The notes under the pieces are model-generated. The model worked only from the letters and a program-made list of their open reading frames with translations, searched no databases and had not been told where the DNA came from. A DNA stretch of 23,327 nucleotides from CAZQGJ01 sp964592905 (GTDB taxonomy: Bacteria > Patescibacteriota > UBA1384 > CAYGGE01). Of the stretch, positions 1-7,138 are shown piece by piece (the stretch's first letter is position 1; every line of letters begins with the position of its first letter). The stretch spans positions 1-23,327 of the forward strand of contig CAZQGJ010000008.1 of the NCBI GenBank assembly GCA_964592905.1, in the 5' to 3' direction. The position numbers and the translations under genes are program-made.

Positions 1-2
1 AC

Positions 3-185
3 GAATCAGTCAAACAGAATTCAGCCGCTAGCGGTGGTGCGGTTTACGCCCTTGGCTTTATCGGGGCCTTAATATATTTCTTCCAAAATGCTAATAGCTT
101 TGGTGATTTTATCGGTGGTTTTTTCATGGCTATCTTTTGGCCAGCCTTTATGGTTCATCGGGCTCTCTCGCTCCTCAATTTCTAA
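3..185 (+). CDS. Small membrane protein, 5' truncated
   Basis: The reading frame is open from the window edge to a TAA at 183-185 and gives about 60 residues, so the start lies upstream. Two hydrophobic segments are visible: one around AVYALGFIGALIYFF, and a second running through GGFFMAIFWPAFMV. They are joined by a short polar stretch (QNANSFGDF). The C-terminus is HRALSLLNF. Short two-helix proteins with a Trp-Pro in the second helix are common among hypothetical proteins of Patescibacteria; that comparison is from memory. No catalytic motif is visible and I assign no function. It is followed by 84 nt before the next gene. Confidence 0.6.
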   Translation, partial: ESVKQNSAASGGAVYALGFIGALIYFFQNANSFGDFIGGFFMAIFWPAFMVHRALSLLNF

Positions 186-269
186 TTTCGAGCATTTCTT
201 AAACCTCGACAACTATCTGTCGATTACTGACTTTTATTTGAATTAGAATAAGCGCATAATCAAGGTGTC

Positions 270-1328
270 ATGAAGCGAACACTGTTAATTTGGTTAAGCG
301 TGGTAATCTTGGCTATGGTTGTTCTCGCTCTGCCTAGCTACTTTCTCGGTTTTAAATTAGGTCAAGGCAGATTCAGCCCTGATACCAGCTCCAGTTCTAG
401 TGACGGCTCTAACTCCGGTTCGAGTTCTGACCCTATTTCCAATGACTCGTCCTCTACGCCATCTCCTGCGATATCAGGCGCTACAAAGTTGACAGGTTTG
501 ATAGGCAAGAAGAATAAAACTTCTCAATCGACTAATTCACAGCGCAGGGGTCTGGTTCAAGAGTGGAGCCGTGGCCAGTGTCAAGGCTCTGGTCCCGTCA
601 AGTTCACTCATTATCCGATGAACTTGACTGATGTCGGTATCATCTTGCCCTATGGTCTGATGGCTGATGGGCACGTCACGCCAATCGATCATATGTATTT
701 TTCGCCCCAGGATTTTCAATCGCCTCGAGATAAATACCCTGTTTTTGCAATTGCCGACGGCACCATCGTCAATATCTCCCATCGAGCGAACTTTGTCGGC
801 GATGCTCAATTGGGGCGACCAACCGATGAATATCGACTCGATATCGAATATACTTGCGGTTTTTACTCGTACTACGACTTGGTTACCTCGTTATCGCCAA
901 CCTTGTTGACTCAGGCAATAGCCGCGCTAGAAAAGATGGGCAAACAATCTGAGTTAAAGTCCAATTGGACGGTGAGCCAGAGGATTGCTATTAAGGCCGG
1001 CGAAGAGATCGGCCGAATCGGTGGTCAAACTTTGGACTGGGCTGTCTATAATTCCAGCGTCAAACAGCCTTTCATCGTACCAGAGCATTATGATCGAGAA
1101 ATCTGGAAGGTTAATACCGATCTCAAGGCATTTGATTATTTTTCTGCCGAGCTTCAGCCAGATCTTTATAAGTTGTTGGCCCGTCAAGTCGAACCAAGAC
1201 TAGGCCAGATCGCTTATGATATCGATGGTTATGCCGTCGGCAACTGGTTCAAAGTCGGCACTAACGGCTATGCTGGCAGTGATCAACAGCGTTATTGGGA
1301 CGGCCATTTAAGCTTAGTTTATGATTAG
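270..1328 (+). CDS. Membrane-anchored degenerate M23 (LytM)-like protein, ended by in-frame TAG
   Basis: This 352-residue product has a single N-terminal membrane segment (about residues 5-28) and a Ser/Thr/Asn-rich linker (about 38-90). The extracytoplasmic domain from about residue 105 has the layout of a LytM/M23 beta-domain: an APxDG-like turn (IADGTIVNI) and a later basic/Gly strand (AGEEIGRIGG). The HxxxD and HxH zinc ligands of active M23 endopeptidases are not evident, so it is probably a non-catalytic wall-binding or scaffold protein. The frame stops at TAG (1326-1328) and then stays open for another 115 codons with matching character (next entry). A CATAAT hexamer at 255-260 lies 9 nt upstream of the ATG. 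Two related proteins lie at 5254-6123 (minus) and 20560-21363. Confidence 0.75.
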   Translation: MKRTLLIWLSVVILAMVVLALPSYFLGFKLGQGRFSPDTSSSSSDGSNSGSSSDPISNDSSSTPSPAISGATKLTGLIGKKNKTSQSTNSQRRGLVQEWSRGQCQGSGPVKFTHYPMNLTDVGIILPYGLMADGHVTPIDHMYFSPQDFQSPRDKYPVFAIADGTIVNISHRANFVGDAQLGRPTDEYRLDIEYTCGFYSYYDLVTSLSPTLLTQAIAALEKMGKQSELKSNWTVSQRIAIKAGEEIGRIGGQTLDWAVYNSSVKQPFIVPEHYDREIWKVNTDLKAFDYFSAELQPDLYKLLARQVEPRLGQIAYDIDGYAVGNWFKVGTNGYAGSDQQRYWDGHLSLVYD

Positions 1329-1676
1329 ATCGATCCGACCCAAATTCGTTTTTCTATCGGTAATTTTAAGGGCGAAGCCAAGCAATTCGGAGTTAACGGC
1401 AATAGCCCCGACCCCAAAACGATTAATCAGGCTAGCGGTCTAGTCAAGTATGAATTAGTTAACTATGAGTATTTTGATCAATCAACGGGTCGATCGTGGC
1501 GCACTTCAGATGGTCCAGTTAGTCAACCTGCTGCCAAAAACTTACCGCAGACAACTGCTGGAGTAGCCTTAGTACAATTAATCTCTGATCGTCAGCTAAA
1601 GTTAGAGATCTTTACCGATCAGTCGACTGATTCGGTGACCCAGTTCACTGATAAGGCTCAGCTCTACGAGCGCTAA
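1329..1676 (+). pseudogene. In-frame 3' continuation of the M23-like gene beyond TAG
   Basis: After the TAG at 1326-1328 the same frame continues for 115 codons to TAA at 1674-1676, with no further stop. It encodes a folded-looking segment beginning IDPTQIRFSIGNF, with alternating hydrophobic strands (GLVKYELVNYEYF, GVALVQLISD). There is no start codon with a ribosome binding site near its beginning, so it is more likely the C-terminal part of the upstream protein than a separate gene. A CAG-to-TAG transition would explain the break, as would readthrough or a sequencing error. The TAG is read as the stop of the annotated upstream CDS. Confidence 0.6.
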
Positions 1677-1681
1677 GCAAA

Positions 1682-1727
1682 CTGGTATTATCCTACCAGA
1701 CATTCTTCTAGCAGGTGTTGTCTGGTA
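1682..1727. other. Alternative hairpins between convergent gene ends
   Basis: Three segments can pair in two exclusive ways. CTGGTA (1682-1687) pairs with TACCAG (1694-1699), or TACCAGACA (1694-1702) pairs with TGTCTGGTA (1719-1727, 9 bp). The stop codon of the minus-strand CARDB gene (1708-1710) lies in the larger loop. There is no U-tract on either strand, so a classical intrinsic terminator is not supported; it may act as a 3'-end structure for both convergent transcripts. Confidence 0.35.
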
Positions 1728-3597
1728 TCTCTTTGGCGGGACACGGCTCGGTGTTAGTTGGTGGTTGTTGATCGCTTTCGCTATTGGGGGTGATATCTGG
1801 CTTAGGAGTTTCGTTACTTTCGCTAGGCGTCGGTGTAGATTTAACCGCTTTTTCTAACTTTGGCGTGGTAGTTGGAGTGGCGGTAGCGCTAGCTGTTGGG
1901 CTTACTGTTGGACTGACTGCCGGAGTTTCGACGGTCACCGCCGCTAATGATTGATCTAATTTGAGATTTTCAGTCAAGGTCTCTAATCTTTTAATCTGAT
2001 CGGGATCGGTTGGTTGAGCGGTAGCTAAAGTCTCTTTGTTTTTTGTCGAGGCTTCTATCACCGTAGCCTTCACTGTCGCAACCTCGGTTAGTTTTTGACT
2101 AATGTCGAGATTAACGGCCGCAGTGATTGCCTCGCCCTGAGGATCGAGTGCTGCCTTGACGGTTTTATTGACCGCAACTTCGTCCTTGATCTTTTTAATG
2201 ACCGTAACTGTTCGTTCGAGTGCTTTGTCGGTAGTGCTTTGCGTCAGCGCTTTGGTTTGCGTCGTGGCATTGCTACTGAGAACGTTAACTTTGATCTCTT
2301 TAACTTGACTCAGGTTGCTTTCGACTGCACTCAAAGCAATCAGATCGGCGTTTGGCTGACCTTTTGTTTCGATTTTGGTGATCAAGGTCGTTGCCGAAGC
2401 CTGTGCCGCACTGTAGTTATTGAGTTGCTTGGTTACGCAGCCCTGATCGTTTTGGGCGATAGCAGCGTTCATGGCCAGGGTTGAGTTGGCGGCCTGCTTG
2501 AGCTTATTCGCCACTTTTTTGTTCAAATTAAAGCTAAACGCAGCTACTAAATTATCTTGAACGGTTTTTAGACTAGCACTCAAGGTACAGGGCTTAACTG
2601 TGATGCCGAGTAGCTTTTCGGTAGCAATTGGGTTGGTGGTAGTAGCTGTCGATATCGCCTTGATAGCGCTCGCCTCGGTTATTACGATGGGAGTTGGAGT
2701 TGGAGTTGGAGTTGGTGTAGACGCTGGTGACACCGGTTGAGCAGTCGTAATCGTAGCTACGGGCTGCGGGGTGGGAGTCGGCGTTGGCGTTGCTCCAGCT
2801 CGAGTAAATGGCGTCGTGATGCTGTTATTACTCTCATTGCCTTCAGTAATTTTATTGTTCAGATCGAGTTTGATTGTGAGACTAACCGGATTTTCTGACT
2901 TTAAGATCTCGATTGGATAGCCCTGTGGTATTGTCGCTCCGGCCGGTATATCCATCATGATTTGAAAATATGATTCTGTAGCTAACTTCAGAGTGCGACC
3001 ACTCTCAAAGGTCACTTCTATCTCACGAGATGGTTCGGAGCCCGAGTGGTTACCGCTAAAGCCGACTGAACCTAAGTTCGTTATTGAGTAATTTAGATCA
3101 TAGATCTCGCTATTTTGACCAGAGAAATTAGTCCGTTTGACGATAGAAATAAAGTTCGGCTTGAGATCCGCCGTCGGTAGGTCGACAGTCTTAATATTGT
3201 TGGTATTGTTGATGTCGCTGTCGTTTAATGAGGCACGAGCTCGGGCTGCCTGACGATGACGGAAGCTAGTGCCCTGGGCGGTGATGAACTGATGAGATTG
3301 ACCAGCCGGAATAGTCAGATTATTGGCTAGAGACGAGTAAGCAACGTAACGATTATCGCCGAATTCTGTGTAGAGAGTATTCTCTGGTAAGGCCGCATCG
3401 TTAGCGCTTAATAGTGTGACAATAGGACGTAATAGACCCTTGAACTCGGTTGTGCCGATATTCTTAACATTGACCGCGCTGGGTTTGCCGTTGATTGGAT
3501 TGAACTCTACGCTCTCGATAGAAAGGTCGGTTGTGATTGGGGCGGCCAAAGCGAAAGCCGGTAAAAGTAAAATTAAGAAGAGTAGATTCCATCTCAT
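1708..3597 (-). CDS. Secreted CARDB / DUF5667-like surface protein
   Basis: This 629-residue protein has a signal peptide (residues 1-18, cleavage near ALAA-PI). Two Ig-like domains follow, about 20-135 and 145-268. The second ends in a typical CARDB edge (ITEGNESNNSITTPF). A Pro/Thr linker (about 270-305) leads to a helical Ala/Lys/Gln-rich region (about 320-520) resembling DUF5667. The C-terminus is Thr/Pro/Ser-rich with two Cys in the last ten residues. It is probably an exported adhesion or surface-layer protein; no enzyme motif and no LPXTG sorting motif were seen. The ATG start is supported by TATAGT (3604-3609) ending exactly 6 nt upstream and no Shine-Dalgarno, which implies a leaderless mRNA. 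It is one of two genes here ending in TAG. Confidence 0.8.
   Translation of the reverse strand: MRWNLLFLILLLPAFALAAPITTDLSIESVEFNPINGKPSAVNVKNIGTTEFKGLLRPIVTLLSANDAALPENTLYTEFGDNRYVAYSSLANNLTIPAGQSHQFITAQGTSFRHRQAARARASLNDSDINNTNNIKTVDLPTADLKPNFISIVKRTNFSGQNSEIYDLNYSITNLGSVGFSGNHSGSEPSREIEVTFESGRTLKLATESYFQIMMDIPAGATIPQGYPIEILKSENPVSLTIKLDLNNKITEGNESNNSITTPFTRAGATPTPTPTPQPVATITTAQPVSPASTPTPTPTPTPIVITEASAIKAISTATTTNPIATEKLLGITVKPCTLSASLKTVQDNLVAAFSFNLNKKVANKLKQAANSTLAMNAAIAQNDQGCVTKQLNNYSAAQASATTLITKIETKGQPNADLIALSAVESNLSQVKEIKVNVLSSNATTQTKALTQSTTDKALERTVTVIKKIKDEVAVNKTVKAALDPQGEAITAAVNLDISQKLTEVATVKATVIEASTKNKETLATAQPTDPDQIKRLETLTENLKLDQSLAAVTVETPAVSPTVSPTASATATPTTTPKLEKAVKSTPTPSESNETPKPDITPNSESDQQPPTNTEPCPAKEIPDNTC
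2690..2715. repeat. GGAGTT tandem hexanucleotide in the Pro/Thr linker
   Basis: Four perfect GGAGTT units (2690-2713) lie inside the minus-strand CARDB gene, where they encode the PTPTPTPT linker. Slippage here would change linker length without breaking the frame, because the unit is six bases. Confidence 0.8.
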
Positions 3598-3603
3598 ATC
3601 ATT

Positions 3604-3609
3604 ACTATA
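3604..3609 (-). promoter_or_regulatory. -10 element of the CARDB gene (leaderless)
   Basis: TATAGT on the minus strand is followed by six bases and then the ATG at 3595-3597. The -35 region is poor. The position, not the -35, supports the call: the same 6-nt spacing recurs at five other genes in the window. Confidence 0.6.
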
Positions 3610-3639
3610 GTCTTAATTTTTTTCAGCGCCTAGTCGTTT

Positions 3640-3867
3640 TTATGCAGTGGTTATCTTAAATCGTTTATATTTACTCTGTGCGCCGGCGATTAAATTTAAC
3701 TGACTCTCTTTAATATCTAAGTATTTCGCCAGACTTTTCTTGATCGCTCGATTAGCTAATCCGTCCTGCGCTGGCTCTTTGGTGTAGATGTGAACAAGCC
3801 CTAAAAGATCTGTCTCAACTCTAGGCAGCTTAGAGCTGGGATGGGCGATGATCTCAATCATTTTCAT
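3640..3867 (-). CDS. DUF167 (UPF0235 / YggU-like) family protein
   Basis: The 75-residue product starts MKMIEIIAHP and fits the DUF167 pattern: an N-terminal beta strand with a Pro/Ser turn, a central VHIYTKEPAQDGLANRAI block (the family's P-x-(D/E)G-x-AN motif), a helix (KSLAKYLDI), and a C-terminal block ending GAQSKYKRFKI, like the family's G-x-x-S-x-x-K. The biochemical function of the family is not known to me. The frame is open upstream to a TTG at 3885, but that lies inside the hsp20 terminator. The ATG at 3865-3867 sits exactly 6 nt after a TATGAT -10 box with a TTGGCA -35, so it is the better start and is probably leaderless. An ATG two codons later is possible. Confidence 0.8.
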   Translation of the reverse strand: MKMIEIIAHPSSKLPRVETDLLGLVHIYTKEPAQDGLANRAIKKSLAKYLDIKESQLNLIAGAQSKYKRFKITTA

Positions 3868-3873
3868 ATATTG

Positions 3874-3901
3874 ATCATAACGCAAACGAGCCCTCTGCCA
3901 A
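3874..3901 (-). promoter_or_regulatory. Promoter of the DUF167 gene, nested in the hsp20 terminator
   Basis: On the minus strand TTGGCA (3896-3901) is followed by a 16-nt spacer and TATGAT (3874-3879), then six bases and ATG. The -35 lies across the loop and closing pair of the hairpin at 3884-3910, so terminator and promoter overlap. Confidence 0.65.
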
Positions 3902-3910
3902 GGGCTCGTT
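3884..3910 (-). terminator. Hairpin terminator after hsp20
   Basis: AAACGAGCCCT (3884-3894) and AGGGCTCGTTT (3900-3910) form an 11-bp perfect stem with a 5-nt loop, 38 nt past the hsp20 stop. The only U-run is the three T residues that close the stem, so efficiency is uncertain. Confidence 0.6.
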
Positions 3911-3947
3911 TAGTTAGTTTAGACCGTTCAGTTTGGTCAACTAGTCT

Positions 3948-4391
3948 TTAGCTGACCTGAACCTCGATCTTTTTAGGCTTAGCTGCCTCGGCCTTAGGAA
4001 TCTCAATCTTGAGCATCCCGTGGCTAAAGTTAGCCATCGCCTTGTCGGCCTGAACGCTAGCTGGCAGAATTAGGCTCTGAGAGAAGCTGCCCGATCGGAG
4101 CTGTCGTTGAAAATAGTTGCGCTTACTCTCTGTGGTTTCAAACTTAGTCTCGCCACTGACAGTTAAGGTATCGCCAGTCACATTGATGTCGATATCTTCT
4201 GGCTTTACCCCAGGTAGAGCCATTTCTGCGACTACGGACTCCTCAGTCTCATAGATGTCTGCCGCAACGTGACGTAAGTTGCTGTTCGCCTCTTCCCACA
4301 GATCTGGCCAGCGCATCAGCTCTTCTATTGCCTGTCCTAACGGACGTTCGGTTAACGAAAATCGCTCTGGGCGACGACGGATGATGGTCAT
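3948..4391 (-). CDS. Hsp20 / alpha-crystallin small heat-shock protein
   Basis: The 147-residue protein has the normal length for bacterial small heat-shock proteins, ATP-independent holdases that bind unfolding proteins. The alpha-crystallin domain covers about residues 38-133, with the family motifs ALPGVKPEDIDI, LTVSGE, and a late ANFSHGMLKIEIPK (A-x-x-x-x-G-x-L-x-I-x-I-P). The C-terminal extension carries an I-x-V anchor (KKIEVQV) used in oligomer assembly. The ATG is preceded by GGAGG with about 7 nt spacing. The upstream region has a full promoter overlapped by a perfect inverted repeat, suggesting repression outside stress. A hairpin terminator follows the gene. Confidence 0.95.
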   Translation of the reverse strand: MTIIRRRPERFSLTERPLGQAIEELMRWPDLWEEANSNLRHVAADIYETEESVVAEMALPGVKPEDIDINVTGDTLTVSGETKFETTESKRNYFQRQLRSGSFSQSLILPASVQADKAMANFSHGMLKIEIPKAEAAKPKKIEVQVS

Positions 4392-4422
4392 TCCACACCT
4401 CCACTTTCACGGTTATTAATTT

Positions 4423-4452
4423 AAATGTAAATATATCTTTACATTTTGTCAA
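4423..4452 (-). promoter_or_regulatory. hsp20 promoter with palindromic operator
   Basis: On the minus strand TTGACA (4447-4452), a 17-nt spacer and TACATT (4424-4429) form a strong promoter. A perfect inverted repeat, AAATGTAAA-N6-TTTACATTT (4423-4446), fills the spacer and covers the -10. A protein bound there would block RNA polymerase. It matches neither CIRCE (TTAGCACTC-N9-GAGTGCTAA) nor the HAIR site of HspR (CTTGAGT-N7-ACTCAAG). The regulator is not identifiable in this window. Confidence 0.75.
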
Positions 4453-4538
4453 GAGGCACAATCGATAGTCTGTTGGCTGTTTTTTAGAATTATTTAATCA
4501 TTGGCTAGGTATAGTAAGATGTAAAGAAAGGAGACAAC

Positions 4539-4739
4539 ATGAGTAGCGACATCATTTCCGAAGACAAATTAGTGAATCATTTTAGAAAATTAAATGAGAC
4601 TTTGGCAACGAAATATAAAAATAGAAAGCCATTTACTTATGATGATGCTCTGATTAAGGCAGCTAAAGAGGTCTATGAAGCTGAGCAGGAAAGTCTTAAA
4701 CGCGGAGTCCCCGATGTTAACTTTAGAGCTGAAGAATAA
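4539..4739 (+). CDS. Small antitoxin-like protein
   Basis: The 66-residue, charged, mainly helical protein (SEDKLVNHFRKLNETLATKY, then DDALIKAAKEVYEAEQESL) starts at an ATG preceded by AGGAG with 7 nt spacing. The frame directly downstream encodes a PIN-domain (VapC-like) protein in the same frame and with no gap. A short helical protein immediately upstream of a PIN gene is the usual layout of a VapBC-type antitoxin. I do not recognise a named DNA-binding fold (no clear ribbon-helix-helix or AbrB pattern), so the role is inferred from context. A TATAGT at 4510-4515 may be its -10. Its toxin partner is broken. Confidence 0.6.
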   Translation: MSSDIISEDKLVNHFRKLNETLATKYKNRKPFTYDDALIKAAKEVYEAEQESLKRGVPDVNFRAEE

Positions 4740-5252
4740 TTTATTTTACTAGATACTAATGTCATCATTAACGATTATCAACACCAAAATTCTCTGAAAT
4801 CTTTTTGGCAGTTGCTTAGTAGCTAGAACGCTAAGCCATGTATCGATCCAATCATTAAGCATGAATATCTATCAGGATCGCGAAATCTTTTTGACCGAGA
4901 AAAGAAAGAAAATCACCTTGCTTTATTGCTAGGTATGCATGCAAGTATCCAGTATCTGCCGATAACTAAAGATACTCATGATCAGGCACTGATAATTGCA
5001 AATATTTTAGCGATGAATGGTAGATCTGATATTGGATTGTCGGATTGCTACATCATCACCCAGGCTAAAAAATTCGCTACCAATTTACTGATTGCCACAA
5101 GTAATCATAAAGATTTTCCGTTATTCTTTTTTGATCGGGTCGGTCACCATGTCGTAACAGATACGGTACACCCGATTCTTATCTGTTTTTATCGTTTTTC
5201 AGCAGAAAAATATAAAAATCAATCAGAGCGATTTGAATCGCCTCTAAAATAA
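4740..5252 (+). pseudogene. Broken PIN-domain (VapC-like) toxin
   Basis: Read in the antitoxin frame from just after its stop, this region encodes a PIN ribonuclease of about 170 residues. All four acidic positions are recognisable: Asp in LLDTNVIIND, Glu in IIKHEYLSG, Asp in IGLSDCYIITQAKKF and Asp in SNHKDF. Two lesions disrupt it. No ATG, GTG or TTG lies in frame between the antitoxin TAA (4737-4739) and LLDTN, and there is an in-frame TAG at 4824-4826. The longest remaining ORF would start near the ATG at 4935 and lacks the first catalytic Asp and Glu. VapC-type toxins cleave tRNA or other RNA, so loss of the toxin while keeping the antitoxin is a common decay route. Confidence 0.75.
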
Positions 5253-5253
5253 G

Positions 5254-6123
5254 TTATTCACAGTAATCGCTCAGCGCGCCGGCAGCACTATCGCCAGCCG
5301 GCAGCTTATTGACTAAAGCCTGATCGGCCGGGATGAGATAATCGAACCAACAAACGCCGTGCGCTCCAAGCTGTTGAAGCTCTGAATGCTCTTTTTGCCA
5401 GTTAGCGGTCTGGCTAACTTGATTCTTCTGTTTAAGGTTATAGAGTCCGAAATCTACCGTCGTCCGATTGAGTTTTTTAAAACCTATCTCAGAGGCGATC
5501 AGTGTGCCGGCTTGAAGTCGGACTGGATCGATCGGGTGAGTCTGTGATTGGTCGGCTAGCGGTGCTGGTAGTTCGGCAATAGAATCAGCTAACTCTGGAC
5601 CAACTTTGGCTAGATGGTCAAAGCGAAGTAACCAGCCACAGTCGGTTTGTAGGTCGATTAAGATCTGTTCCTCACCCATCTCTAGATAGCGACTGCCCTC
5701 ATAGAGAGTCGCATCAACTGGTAAATTAATCCTTACCAGATTACGCTGATTGTCAAAGATTAGGCCACCGTGCGCCTTGTAATCGTTGCCTCTCGTTTGT
5801 CCTGGATATAGCCGGGCTGTGGCGAGGCTTAAGTCTTGGCTTAAACTAGAAGTCAGAGGAGCGTTATCATCGCAGTTTGCACCTGTAGCAACTTTGCCCT
5901 GCCAATTCTGACCATCGAATCGCCACAGCGCTTTAGTTGTTTTAGACACTGTTGATTTTTTGCCTATACCATAACCATTGGTTGCGGTTGAATAGTTAGT
6001 CTGGCTAGATATAGTCTGTCGAACTTGTTGCCACGTCAGAAGCCCGCCAATAACGATAACTATCACGAGAGCGATAATAATTAAGGGCGAGATTATTCCA
6101 GATCGAACTTGAGTTTTTTCCAC
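5254..6123 (-). CDS. Membrane-anchored degenerate M23-like protein (second copy)
   Basis: The 289-residue protein has one N-terminal membrane segment (about residues 12-30) and an extracytoplasmic domain from about residue 65. Features shared in layout with the proteins at 270 and 20560 are a Cys near the domain start (GANCDDN), a Gly-rich APxDG-equivalent turn (AHGGLIFDNQRNLVRI), a cysteine-containing strand (TDCGWLLRFDHL) and a basic strand (LQAGTLIASEIG). Canonical M23 zinc ligands are not complete, so catalysis is doubtful. It starts at GTG, supported by GGGAGG about 3-5 nt upstream; no ATG fits. It ends at TAA one base from the stop of the convergent toxin remnant. Confidence 0.7.
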   Translation of the reverse strand: MEKTQVRSGIISPLIIIALVIVIVIGGLLTWQQVRQTISSQTNYSTATNGYGIGKKSTVSKTTKALWRFDGQNWQGKVATGANCDDNAPLTSSLSQDLSLATARLYPGQTRGNDYKAHGGLIFDNQRNLVRINLPVDATLYEGSRYLEMGEEQILIDLQTDCGWLLRFDHLAKVGPELADSIAELPAPLADQSQTHPIDPVRLQAGTLIASEIGFKKLNRTTVDFGLYNLKQKNQVSQTANWQKEHSELQQLGAHGVCWFDYLIPADQALVNKLPAGDSAAGALSDYCE

Positions 6124-6195
6124 AACCCTCCCTTGTCTTTAAGAATATTTTAACATCGTTTCTGTTATCATAAGAATACAAATCAAAGGAGTATT

Positions 6196-7086
6196 ATGGT
6201 CCAACATCGTCTTTTAGCTCTCGTCGTAGCGTCAGCTCTAGCCTTGAGTCCAGCCTTGGTCTCGGCAGCCGATGGCACTCTTTCCCCATGGCAACGCTTT
6301 GGGCTTAGCTTTAGCGCGATTTTCGCCTCTGATGATAAGAAATTAGAGATAGCTGAAAAGCTTTTAAATAGTGAAGCTAGCTCGGTCGAGGCCGCAGCCA
6401 ACGAAAAAGCCAAACAGCGGGCGCTGAAACGGCTAGAAAATCAAGCAGAGCGTTTTCAAAAGATCGCTGACAAGTTGGATGATAAGCCAGCTAAACAAGC
6501 AATTATTGAGGCTAAGCTCGCCGCTAATCAGCAACGAATTGAAAAGCTGATTAGTGATAATGACGATGAAAGTTCAGTTAATCTGAAAACCTTAGAAACA
6601 TTAAATGAGAATTTTATTAAAAAGCTAGATCCCGCCAGCAAGGCGATCAGAGATCAGGCGAAGAAAGAGTTCGAGGCCAAAAAGGCAGAGATCGAACAGC
6701 AACGCGAGACTCGCAAACGAGCGCTGGAGTCGGCACGCGAAACGGAGAAAAAGGCTAGTGAGCCAACAACTGATTCATCAAAATCAGAGGATGCCGACGA
6801 GATGGACGACGCTAAGGAACAAACTCCAGATAATCAATCAGTTAAAAAGATTGACCAAGAAGGTTATAAACAGCTGTTAGAGGCTGGGAAGGCCAAGCGA
6901 GAGGCTGCCAAGGAAGCCGCCAAAGAAGCGGCTAAGGCTTACCGTAAGGCTCAACAGGAGAAACGTTCTTCGAGTAAAGAATCACCAGAGTCGATTCAAA
7001 CTCCAAAAGCCAGCCAGACTCCAGAAGTCAGTCAAAAGCCAGAGGCAAGCCAAACTCCCGAGGCCAGCGAATCGCCTAAGAACTAA
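6196..7086 (+). CDS. Secreted Lys/Glu/Ala-rich DUF5667-like protein
   Basis: The 296-residue protein has a signal peptide (residues 1-24, cleavage near SAADG). A helical domain (about 30-185) resembles DUF5667: a short aromatic start (LSPWQRFGLSF) followed by long amphipathic coiled-coil helices. An acidic, disordered stretch (190-230), a Lys/Ala/Glu helix (KREAAKEAAKEAAKAYRKAQ) and a C-terminal repeat tail follow. No catalytic motif is visible; export and helical stalk architecture suggest a periplasmic or surface role. The ATG is preceded by AAAGGAG with ideal spacing. The gene is divergent from the M23-like gene, with 72 nt between starts, and precedes gdh by 52 nt. Confidence 0.75.
   Translation: MVQHRLLALVVASALALSPALVSAADGTLSPWQRFGLSFSAIFASDDKKLEIAEKLLNSEASSVEAAANEKAKQRALKRLENQAERFQKIADKLDDKPAKQAIIEAKLAANQQRIEKLISDNDDESSVNLKTLETLNENFIKKLDPASKAIRDQAKKEFEAKKAEIEQQRETRKRALESARETEKKASEPTTDSSKSEDADEMDDAKEQTPDNQSVKKIDQEGYKQLLEAGKAKREAAKEAAKEAAKAYRKAQQEKRSSSKESPESIQTPKASQTPEVSQKPEASQTPEASESPKN
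7003..7074 (+). repeat. 18-bp imperfect tandem repeat in a coding tail
   Basis: Four 18-nt units encode PKASQT, PEVSQK, PEASQT and PEASES at the C-terminus of the secreted protein. The units differ mostly at synonymous or conservative positions. This is a typical unstructured surface tail whose copy number can vary in frame. Confidence 0.75.
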
Positions 7087-7138
7087 TTTCGTCGCTAATT
7101 CATCAGTTACGCAATCAATCTGAAAAGCCGAGGTTATT

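Noticed and set aside
1682..1727. Intrinsic terminator between the M23-like and CARDB genes
   Set aside because: The hairpins are clear but neither strand has a T-tract after the stem.
2095..2484. Plus-strand ORF of 129 codons
   Set aside because: It is antisense to the CARDB gene, has no start signal, and its composition follows from the opposite strand.
2690..2715. Tandem GGAGTT units as a regulatory or CRISPR-like array
   Set aside because: They are in frame inside a coding linker (Pro-Thr repeats), with no spacers.
4423..4446. CIRCE or HspR/HAIR element at hsp20
   Set aside because: Sequence and spacing differ from both; only the palindrome itself is supported.
270..5252. General recoding of TAG as a sense codon
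   Set aside because: TAG terminates the genes at 1708 (minus) and 20051 (minus). The toxin with the second in-frame TAG also lacks a start codon, and no CUA-anticodon tRNA is in the window.
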